A stretch of DNA of 10,197 nt from Alphaproteobacteria bacterium (GTDB lineage: Bacteria; Pseudomonadota; Alphaproteobacteria; Rickettsiales; UBA998). The stretch is from contig JAKFYP010000114.1 of the NCBI GenBank assembly GCA_021730835.1, forward strand, positions 1-10,197, written 5' to 3'. Shown here in pieces: positions 1 through 6,400 of the stretch; position 1 is the stretch's first letter, and every line of letters begins with the position of its first letter. The notes beneath the pieces were generated by a model. It searched no databases and had not been told where the DNA came from. It saw only the letters and a program-made list of their open reading frames with translations. A program made the position numbers and the translations under genes.

Positions 1-97
1 GCAGACTGGCAAACAGGCCGCCCGCCGCCTCCCCCGCCTTTTTCTTCTTTTTGGCAGCGGAACTGTGGTGAATCGGAGAATTGGAGTCGATTTTCAT
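1..97 (-). CDS. fliX: FliX-like flagellar assembly regulator, 5' end only
   Basis: Reading the minus strand from an ATG at 97 gives 32 codons that run off the window edge. The start MKIDSNSPI is followed by a run of five lysines (residues 16-20) and then a Gly/Ala-rich stretch ending GGLFASL. This resembles the N-terminus of FliX, a small alphaproteobacterial protein that couples basal-body assembly to FlbD/sigma-54 control of late flagellar genes. The divergent position next to flgI supports this, since fliX and flgI are divergent neighbours in Caulobacter. No strong ribosome binding site is visible: the nearest purine-rich stretch (GGGGGAGGA) lies about 15 bases too far upstream. Only the first part of a protein usually about 140 residues long is seen, so the call rests on a short N-terminus plus synteny. 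Confidence 0.68.
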   Translation of the reverse strand, partial: MKIDSNSPIHHSSAAKKKKKAGEAAGGLFASL

Positions 98-178
98 AGG
101 CGCTATCTTATAGCATCCTCCCCCGCTTCGCAAACCTTACCCGGTTTACCGCGTATATCCTCCCCGAATCACCATAAA

Positions 179-196
179 CTGGCACGGAATTCGCAT
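179..196 (+). promoter_or_regulatory. Sigma-54 (-24/-12) promoter for flgI
   Basis: The sequence CTGGCACGGAATTCGCAT matches the sigma-54 consensus TGGCACG-N4-TTGCW. The invariant GG is at 181-182 and the invariant GC at 193-194, with the required 10 bases between them. The only notable mismatch is TCGC for TTGC. It points toward flgI, with an expected transcription start near 206 and a leader of about 53 bases. Sigma-54 control of basal-body genes is established in Caulobacter. I could not identify a convincing enhancer (FlbD-type) site. Confidence 0.85.
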
Positions 197-249
197 AGAA
201 TGGGCAGGAAGCGATACCGTGCCACCTCTTTGCCAAAGAGAATAAATCC

Positions 250-255
250 GAGGAA
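250..255 (+). promoter_or_regulatory. Ribosome binding site of flgI
   Basis: GAGGAA ends three bases before the ATG at 259. It supports this start over two internal Met codons (residues 17 and 19), which would remove the charged N-region of the signal peptide. Confidence 0.75.
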
Positions 256-258
256 ACC

Positions 259-1413
259 ATGCTAAAACGCCTGCATCACCCCACCACTGCCCGCTCCCTC
301 AAAAGCATGGCGATGCTGCTGCTTGCCTGCGCCGCGCTGATTTTCCCGGCTCATCCTGCCGAGGCGGCGCGGGTGAAGGATATTGTGACCTTCGAGGGCA
401 TCCGCGACAATATACTGCTGGGTTACGGGCTGGTGGTCGGCCTCAACGGCACGGGTGACAAGCTGCAAAACAACGCCTTTACCGAACAAAGCCTGATCGC
501 TTTTCTGGAGCGTCAGGGGGTCAATACGCGGGGCACGGATCTGAAAACCCGCAACGTCGCTGCGGTAACGATCACCGCCACCCTGCCCGGCTTCGCCCGC
601 GCCGGATCGAAAATTGACGTATCGGTCAGTGCGATGGGCGATTCCAAAAGCCTGCTCGGCGGTACGCTGCTCGCTACCCCGCTTTACGGGGCCGATGGCG
701 AGGTGTACGCCGTGGCGCAAGGTGCGCTGGCGGTCGGTGGCTTCGAGGCCTCGGGTGATTCGGGTACATCGGTGACCAAGGGCGTGCCGACCAGCGCGGT
801 GATTTCCAACGGCGGCATCGTCGAGCGGGAAATTGATTTTGAGTTGAACGCCATGCCCGCCATCAAGCTGGCGCTGCGTAATCCCGATCTCTCCACGGCG
901 GCGGAACTGGCCGACGCCATTAACATGAATATCGGCCCGGGAACCGCCTCAATGGTTGATCCGGCGACGATCAGCGTCCTGATTCCCCCCTCCTATGAGG
1001 GCGAGGTCGCCATGCTGCTGGCTGATCTGGAAAAGCTTGAGGTAGACACCGACCAACCGGCGCGCATCGTCATTGATGAGGCCAGCGGAACGATCGTCAT
1101 GGGCGAGAATGTCCGCATTGACCGGGTAGCGGTTGCGCAGGGCAATCTTGTTGTGCGGGTGGAGGAAACGCCGCAGGTATCGCAGCCCGGGCCGTTCGCG
1201 CCCGAGGGGGCGGAAACCGTGGTTGTGCCACGCACCAATATCTCAGTGGATGAAAACAGCGACGCAAAAATGGCGGTGCTCGAGCCGGGCGCGACGCTGC
1301 GCGAACTGGTCAACGGGCTGAACTCGCTGGGTGTCGGCCCCCGCGATATGATCACCATTCTCCAGACCATCAAGGCAGCAGGCGCATTGCAGGCCGATAT
1401 CGAAACGAGATAA
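259..1413 (+). CDS. flgI: Flagellar P-ring protein FlgI
   Basis: FlgI is exported by Sec and assembles in the periplasm into the P-ring, which surrounds the flagellar rod at the peptidoglycan. The product has 384 residues, slightly longer than the usual roughly 365-370 because of a long N-region. A signal peptide is clear: basic residues 1-15, a hydrophobic core at about 17-31, and cleavage after AEA at 36. The mature protein starts ARVKDIVTFEGIRDN and continues with LLGYGLVVGLNGTGD, the hallmark N-terminal motif of the family. The C-terminus has the family's LNSLGVGPRDMITILQTIK block, ending in AAGALQADIETR. A good ribosome binding site and a sigma-54 promoter lie upstream. The gene appears complete and undisturbed. 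The usual downstream rod-cap gene is not next to it; a hairpin element and convergent virB9 follow instead. Confidence 0.97.
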   Translation: MLKRLHHPTTARSLKSMAMLLLACAALIFPAHPAEAARVKDIVTFEGIRDNILLGYGLVVGLNGTGDKLQNNAFTEQSLIAFLERQGVNTRGTDLKTRNVAAVTITATLPGFARAGSKIDVSVSAMGDSKSLLGGTLLATPLYGADGEVYAVAQGALAVGGFEASGDSGTSVTKGVPTSAVISNGGIVEREIDFELNAMPAIKLALRNPDLSTAAELADAINMNIGPGTASMVDPATISVLIPPSYEGEVAMLLADLEKLEVDTDQPARIVIDEASGTIVMGENVRIDRVAVAQGNLVVRVEETPQVSQPGPFAPEGAETVVVPRTNISVDENSDAKMAVLEPGATLRELVNGLNSLGVGPRDMITILQTIKAAGALQADIETR

Positions 1414-1425
1414 AGTATCCCCCCA

Positions 1426-1440
1426 CCGAATCGCCTTCGG
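1426..1440. repeat. Small hairpin just after flgI
   Basis: CCGAA at 1426-1430 pairs with TTCGG at 1436-1440 around a 5-base loop, 13 bases past the flgI stop. No T-run follows, so it is not a standard intrinsic terminator. It may stabilise the 3' end of the flgI message. Confidence 0.35.
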
Positions 1441-1460
1441 ATTGCATCCCCGGCTCTTCG

Positions 1461-1543
1461 ACTCCCCCGTACAGCGCCCGCAAGCGGGTGCTGTACATCC
1501 TATAAGAGGAGCACTCCGCAAGCGGGTGCTCCAAGGGGGGAGT
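1461..1543. repeat. Compact three-helix palindromic element between flgI and virB9
   Basis: ACTCCCCC (1461-1468) can pair with GGGGGAGT (1536-1543) to close two internal hairpins. Hairpin 1 (1469-1496) has stem GTACAGC/GCTGTAC extended by GCCC/GGGT with one G-T pair. Hairpin 2 (1508-1532) has stem GGAGCAC/GTGCTCC with an inner CCG/CGG. Both hairpins contain the same 15-base string CCGCAAGCGGGTGCT (1478-1492 and 1516-1530). A three-way junction with duplicated hairpins is typical of REP/BIME-like interspersed repeats and less typical of a terminator. It sits between convergent genes, where such elements often lie, and could also block read-through in both directions. Only one copy is visible here, so its interspersed nature is inferred. 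Confidence 0.6.
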
Positions 1544-1560
1544 AGTAACCTACTGCTTTT
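1541..1560 (+). terminator. Weak possible terminator after flgI
   Basis: AGTAG (1541-1545) pairs with CTACT (1550-1554) around TAAC, followed by GCTTTT. The stem is only 5 bp and the T-run is four, and it overlaps the closing helix of the palindromic element. It is a marginal candidate for ending flgI transcription. Confidence 0.2.
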
Positions 1561-1628
1561 ACTGACACACATACAGATAGGAGGCAAGCGGAGCCATGTG
1601 GGTAATCGGACTAATTTTTGGCCTTTAT

Positions 1629-2459
1629 TTAATTCCAGAATGCCAGCTTTTCGAGGAAGGTACGCTCATCAACCGGTGCGATTCGCGGCGGCAATTTCAT
1701 TTTTTCATTGAAAACACAGTTCACATACTGGCCGTTACGCAGGGTAAAGGCGGGCATCACCCGCTCCACGACGATGTAATCGCCTCGCGCCCTGAAATTG
1801 ATAATCCCCTCGCTGCCATCCGCATCTACGTAAAAGAAGGCGGGTACTTCGGCATTTTTATCGCGGAACTGAAAATAGGTAAACTCTCCGTCATCGAAAA
1901 TACGAATCGGCGCAGTCAGTTCCGTGCCGACAACCGAGTAGTTGAAATTAAGCGTTTTGAATACCTCAGGATCCGAGAAATCCGGCACGCCTGACTCCTG
2001 TGCCTGCATCGTTATTCCGCCGTTTCCATCATCAGGGTAGAGAAAGCGAACCAGAAATACCATGCCCGCGCTGTCAATATCTTCCGCTTCCTCAGCATGC
2101 AACTCGAAATGGTACACACGCTGATCCGTTACGATGGTCATGTTGGTGAGGGCATCCTGCTCCACCGGCTTGATAAACAACCGGTTACCCTGAGGATCAA
2201 GCTGCCATGAAACGGAGTCTCCCAGCGAGATCGTTCCGATTTTTTCATCCGCGGCAAACTCAATAATCGCCTGATAGCCATAATGCCCGATAAATTTATA
2301 AATTTCGTTCGGGTTATAGCGATAGGTCTGGATACGTTTATCCACCGCCAGCGGTCTGGACACCTGCAACGCCGCCACCGGGTTCGGAAACATCGCCAGA
2401 CAAAGCGCAAATATCGTGAAATACACCGAAAAACCAACGAACCGGCAACCCCTTGTCAT
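1629..2459 (-). CDS. virB9: Type IV secretion channel protein VirB9
   Basis: VirB9 forms, with VirB7 and VirB10, the core channel spanning from the periplasm to the outer membrane. From the chosen start the product has 276 residues, the normal family size. Residues 1-30 form a signal peptide (MTRGCRFVGF, then a hydrophobic core, ending NPVAA). The N-terminal beta domain (about 36-140) includes LAVDKRIQTYRYNPNEIY and KFIGHYGYQAIIEFA. The C-terminal domain (about 170-250) starts LNFNYSVVG and contains APIRIFDDGEFTYFQF, the PAFFYVDADG strand and GQYVNCVFNE, all typical of VirB9/TrbG/CagX. The start at 2459 is preferred over ATG 2522 because GAGGAG lies 6 bases upstream, the signal peptide then begins properly, and overlap with virB8 is avoided. 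It lies 31 bases after virB8 and is the last gene of that unit; no virB10 follows. Confidence 0.93.
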   Translation of the reverse strand: MTRGCRFVGFSVYFTIFALCLAMFPNPVAALQVSRPLAVDKRIQTYRYNPNEIYKFIGHYGYQAIIEFAADEKIGTISLGDSVSWQLDPQGNRLFIKPVEQDALTNMTIVTDQRVYHFELHAEEAEDIDSAGMVFLVRFLYPDDGNGGITMQAQESGVPDFSDPEVFKTLNFNYSVVGTELTAPIRIFDDGEFTYFQFRDKNAEVPAFFYVDADGSEGIINFRARGDYIVVERVMPAFTLRNGQYVNCVFNEKMKLPPRIAPVDERTFLEKLAFWN

Positions 2460-2465
2460 GTGCAT

Positions 2466-2471
2466 CTCCTC
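2466..2471 (-). promoter_or_regulatory. Ribosome binding site that sets the virB9 start
   Basis: On the minus strand GAGGAG precedes the ATG at 2459 with a 6-base spacer (ATGCAC). The ATG within that spacer is the in-frame codon for residue 20 of the longer reading and lies too close to the site to be used. This makes 2459 the likely start of virB9. Confidence 0.7.
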
Positions 2472-2490
2472 TGCGGTACTTATTGTAGTA

Positions 2491-3309
2491 TTATATATCA
2501 TTGCTTTTATAATCAAGAACACGAAACTTCATGGGTATCACTTTCAGCGCCCGCTTTGAATCCGGATCGTCATTTTTAACGACCTGTATATCTTGATACT
2601 CAAAACGTAACTCCGCTGTCCAGTATGAAGTTTTGGCCCGCGTTTCATCCGCCACAATTGCCCTGAATGCAACTCTGGCATCATACTGCGCTGTCTCTCC
2701 CGCAGAGGCTTTATCGCCTGTTAGCCGGATGGAAATGTCCCCGATTTCAATTAGCCGCCTTGCCCTCGATTCATAACGCAAAATGGGGCTGCGCGGATTG
2801 CTTTTATCATAAAACTGACGATACTCTCCGTAAACATCCGGGCTGCTGTAATTCAGCACAAACCTTGCACTATCGGCAATCAGATCTTTGTCGTAGCGTT
2901 CCCGGCGCAACACATACTGCGTAATAAAAAAGCGACGAATCACATGATCCGGGTTTTCTTCCACATCGCCCAGCGGTACGATGGTCGGATATTCCTTGAT
3001 CACGTTACGCGTCATCATGACCAGCGGCGCGCCGGGCTTGATCGGAAGTAAGCCGACAACCCCCTTTAACGCCAGCGCCATAATAATCAGAGAAAGAATA
3101 CTATAAATAATATAAAGTAAGCGCTCGGAAATAAGCGACATATAGGCAACATCATACCACCTTCTTGCTTCGATAAAATATGAACCGTCAGAAACGGATC
3201 GTTTTAACGACTCATCCTGCAAGGGTTCTTTTGAAGGTATCATATGACTATATATTGACGGCGGACATAAACCGGAATAGTTTTGCACTTCGGTGGCCCG
3301 CAAAATCAT
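2491..3309 (-). CDS. virB8: Type IV secretion inner-membrane protein VirB8
   Basis: VirB8 is a bitopic inner-membrane protein whose periplasmic NTF2-like domain helps assemble the VirB channel. The product has 272 residues from this start. A cytoplasmic N-terminus contains EARRWYDVAYMSLISER before one membrane helix (about residues 64-86, LYIIYSILSLIIMALALKG). The periplasmic domain carries the family motif QYVLRRERYDKDLI (131-144). It ends with IQVVKNDDPDSKRALKVIPM and KFRVLDYKS, matching the family's terminal strand. The start is uncertain: neither ATG 3309 nor the in-frame ATG 3243 (residue 23) has a clear ribosome binding site. The later start gives 250 residues, nearer the usual 230-240. 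It is first in a virB8-virB9 unit, divergent from the large secreted protein gene. Low-complexity, AT-richer codons contrast with flgI and putA. Confidence 0.9.
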   Translation of the reverse strand: MILRATEVQNYSGLCPPSIYSHMIPSKEPLQDESLKRSVSDGSYFIEARRWYDVAYMSLISERLLYIIYSILSLIIMALALKGVVGLLPIKPGAPLVMMTRNVIKEYPTIVPLGDVEENPDHVIRRFFITQYVLRRERYDKDLIADSARFVLNYSSPDVYGEYRQFYDKSNPRSPILRYESRARRLIEIGDISIRLTGDKASAGETAQYDARVAFRAIVADETRAKTSYWTAELRFEYQDIQVVKNDDPDSKRALKVIPMKFRVLDYKSNDI

Positions 3310-3409
3310 ACAGGATTCAGGGTGAATAGCATAAGAAAAAAATATGAGGAAAAAGAGATTTAATTGTGCTAGACTTAATCTGTACTTATAGTAGTATTTT
3401 GCTTATTTC
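3310..3409. promoter_or_regulatory. AT-rich divergent promoter region between virB8 and the large secreted protein gene
   Basis: This 100-base gap is much richer in A and T than its surroundings and must hold start signals for both directions. It contains an imperfect inverted repeat, AGATTTAA (3356-3363) and TTAATCT (3375-3381), which overlaps the predicted rightward -35 region and could be an operator. On the minus strand, TATGCT (3325-3330) is a plausible -10 for virB8 but has no good -35. A shared regulator for both units would be a natural reading, but that is inference. Confidence 0.5.
3364..3392 (+). promoter_or_regulatory. Sigma-70-like promoter for the large secreted protein gene
   Basis: TTGTGC (3364-3369) and TATAGT (3387-3392) are separated by 17 bases. 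The -10 matches TATAAT at five of six positions; the -35 matches only TTG. Transcription would start near 3399. This leaves only about 11 bases before ATG 3410 but 20 or 32 bases before the in-frame ATGs at 3419 and 3431, and so argues mildly for a later start. Confidence 0.45.
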
Positions 3410-6400
3410 ATGCCTATCATGAGATATACTATGCGACTACATGGTGTTGGCTTGCGTTATTCATACATATATTTAGTGTTTTCGCTCTTTTTTGCACTGT
3501 GTGCGTCTTTTGTTGCATTTTCTGCTCAGGCGCTACCCCCGACCCCGGCAGGCGCAATAGCGGAACAACTGAAGGTACAGGGCAAATCCCCGGTTGAGAT
3601 AGCCGGTGCGTTGCAGGGGCTGGGCTACAATGCTACTTCCATCGCCGAAGGCATGGCAACGATCAACATCAACCCGAACCAGATAGCCAATTCATTGAAA
3701 ACCAGTCTGGGACTGGATGCCACTCAGATTACGAGCGCCCTTAACAGTGGAATATTATCATCGCCTAACATTGATCTGGCGGCATATATTGATGTCGGAA
3801 ACTTCAATGTCGGAAATCTCAACTTTGGGAATATCTCGGTAACCGGGCCTTCGCAGATGGTAGCCTCTGCCCTGAAATACTCGGGCTTCGATGCCAGTTC
3901 GATTACTTCGGCGCTATCAACCGGCCTTAGCTTGAATTCTCAGGAAATTACCGGTTTGCTGGGCGTCAACGGCTATAACATTGATTCGATTGCCGGAGCG
4001 CTGGTTGGCGGGCTTGGCGTCGATATCAGCTCGGTGGGCAATTTGCTAACCAATTATGGCTTTAGCAATGCGACCGTAAACTGGGCGCTGAGTTCGATCC
4101 CCACCAATTTCAGCAACTTTAGCAACATCATTTCTTCCCTGAATCTTAACGGGTTCAACCCGCAATCCATTGTGGAGAATTTGTTTAATCTCGGAGTGGA
4201 TCCAACAGCGATTGCGGCCGGCCTGAAAGGCGTGCTGGGATTAAATGCCAACCAGATCGCGAATGCACTGCAAACCGGAATTATCAATGCGGGGAACATC
4301 GACTTCTCGGCAATCGCGGGAGGCGCTTTCGGCGCGGGCCAGTTCGGCACGATTTTCAACAGCAATATCGATCTGGCCGCCCTGAGCGCCGGCGATCTTT
4401 CTTCGCTGGGGATTGACGTATCGTCCCTGAATCTTTCATCGCTGGGGGTAAACTTTGATTTATCCACGCTCGGGAATCAGGCTTTGTCTTCGCTGGGAAT
4501 TGACCTCTCTTCCGTCAATCTTTCGGGGTTAGGAATTGATCTCTCATCCATCAATATCGGCCAGTTGTCGTCGCTCGGCTTCGATGTTTCCTCCCTTACC
4601 TCTTCTGCTATTTCCGCACTGGGGGGAAGCTTCGATCTTTCCTCGGCCAACCTCTCGTCGCTGGGGCTTGATCTGTCATCTTTCAGTAACCTTAATCCCA
4701 TTGGTTTGGATCCCGGCATGTCGCTTATCACCTCAGCGCTTTCCGGCGCCGGTTTTGACGTAAGCGCCATCACGGGAGCGCTCGGAGAAATTGGCGTAGA
4801 CCCAAGCTCGCTTGGAGGCTTACTGAACGGGGTCGGGTTTGACGCGACTTCTATCACCGGGGCGCTGGGCGGCGTGGCGGGGCTGGATATTAATTCCATT
4901 ACCGGACAGCTTGCCGGGATCGGTTTTGACGCCGGTGCCATTACCGGCGCACTAAACGTCAGTGGCTATGATTTTTCCAGTATTGCCGGCTCGCTCACGT
5001 CCTCAGGTTTCAGCGGCGGGGACGTAGCCTCGGGATTCAACAGCTATCTGGGCGGGCAGGGTTACTCTTCCGATCAGATATCCGGTATCACCAGCGATTC
5101 CCTGCAAAGCGGTTCGGGTTATTCCGCGTCTGAAGCGCAGCAAACCGCCCAGCAGGTATTGCAGGGCGATGTAGAGATCACTCCTTCGCTCGACGGCGAG
5201 TTTGTGTTCTTTCCGTCCCTGCTGCAATACTCTTATAAACCGAGTTTCAGTTCGGAGGACAGCACCTATAAAAACCAGTGCCTTAAAGATGATCTGTCTG
5301 CCGTGCACAGCGGGACGGTTTCATCCGGCGTGGATGCCGTCTTTGGGTCAAGACCGTCGGAGTGCATGCCGCATAAAATTACGGCCAATACCACGCCGCT
5401 ACGGTTTACCCCGTGGTATTATCTCACCATCCAGAATCCGGCGAAATTCGGCACACCGGAAGCCATTCCCTATGTCGGGCCGATCTATCGGGGTGATGAG
5501 GATCGTCAGCGTTTTTCCAACCGGCTGGTTCAGACGTTACAGCCGGGCGATCAGCTTGCTTCCGTGAACACCTGCCGGACGATCATTACGCCCAACGCCT
5601 CCACTCGTTATCCCAGTACGCCGGAAGGTGTTTTCAATTCGATGAAAGCCACGCGCCTTGAACTGGATAGCTGCGCCAACCAGTATATTTTGCATCAGGC
5701 GGCCAAACCCCGCGTGCCGACCGACGATCAGGGTGAGAAACCGGCGATTAAGACGGGCCGGGAAAAAGTGTTCTGCCAGCCGCTGCGCATGGTAAAGATG
5801 CCTGACAAGGAGCAGGAATACGAGCCTTCCGATTATTACGTCGAGGCGTGGCAAAAATTGCTGACCGATGCGGATTACAAGCTTCGCCCCGGCGCCAAGA
5901 CGGAACCGCGTTATTCCAAGCTTCAGATTGACGATAAAAATGTGAAGATCGAGAATCCCATCGAGATTCGGGACGATTTCGGGGTAACCCGTATCAACGA
6001 TATGGCTGAATTCCCGTATGAACGTATTTACGATCCTTCGCACCCGTTCACCCCTCGCTGGGATTTCGTTACGAACGAACGTGCGAAATACTCCATTCTG
6101 ACCCTGCCCTACGGCGGCAATCCTCTCGATGCGGTCAAGTGCGCGGAGGTGAAGGTGGACATCCTGAAATTCCGCGAAAGCGCCTTTAATTTCTATATTA
6201 TGATTCGCATTCTGTTTAACATCGTGTGCTATGAATATAAGCAATATTGCTGGAACTGGTTTAACTGCAAGAGCGATAAGCCCTGCTGCGCCACCAAGTG
6301 GGACGGCAAGGACAAGGTTCCCGGAGCGCAACTTGCCTGCGGCCCGCCAAGAATCAAGGAATTATGCCGCTTTCTGGCGAAACCGGTTGTGCCCGCGAAC

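Noticed and set aside
65..265. Plus-strand 66-residue frame upstream of flgI
   Set aside because: It covers the sigma-54 promoter and overlaps the flgI start and the opposite fliX start; the peptide is Arg/Pro/Ser-rich and looks non-coding.
1596..1994. Plus-strand frame antisense to virB9, with AGGAGG at 1580-1585 upstream and a hydrophobic start MWVIGLIFGLYLI
   Set aside because: Nearly all of it lies opposite the conserved virB9 frame and it has no family-like features after the first residues; the good ribosome binding site is probably chance.
2460..2522. Upstream extension of virB9 to ATG 2522
   Set aside because: It would overlap virB8 by 32 bases, and the strong GAGGAG site and signal peptide favour the start at 2459.
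3360..3378. CtrA-type TTAA-N7-TTAA box in the divergent gap
   Set aside because: The two TTAA motifs are 11 bases apart, not 7.
4385..5164. CRISPR or DNA-level satellite in the repeated coding stretch
   Set aside because: The repeats are protein-level, vary at the DNA level, keep the frame and have no constant repeat/spacer alternation.
5537..6331. Long minus-strand frame of 264 residues inside the giant gene
   Set aside because: It is a shadow of the well-supported plus-strand frame, with no signal, motif or ribosome binding site of its own.
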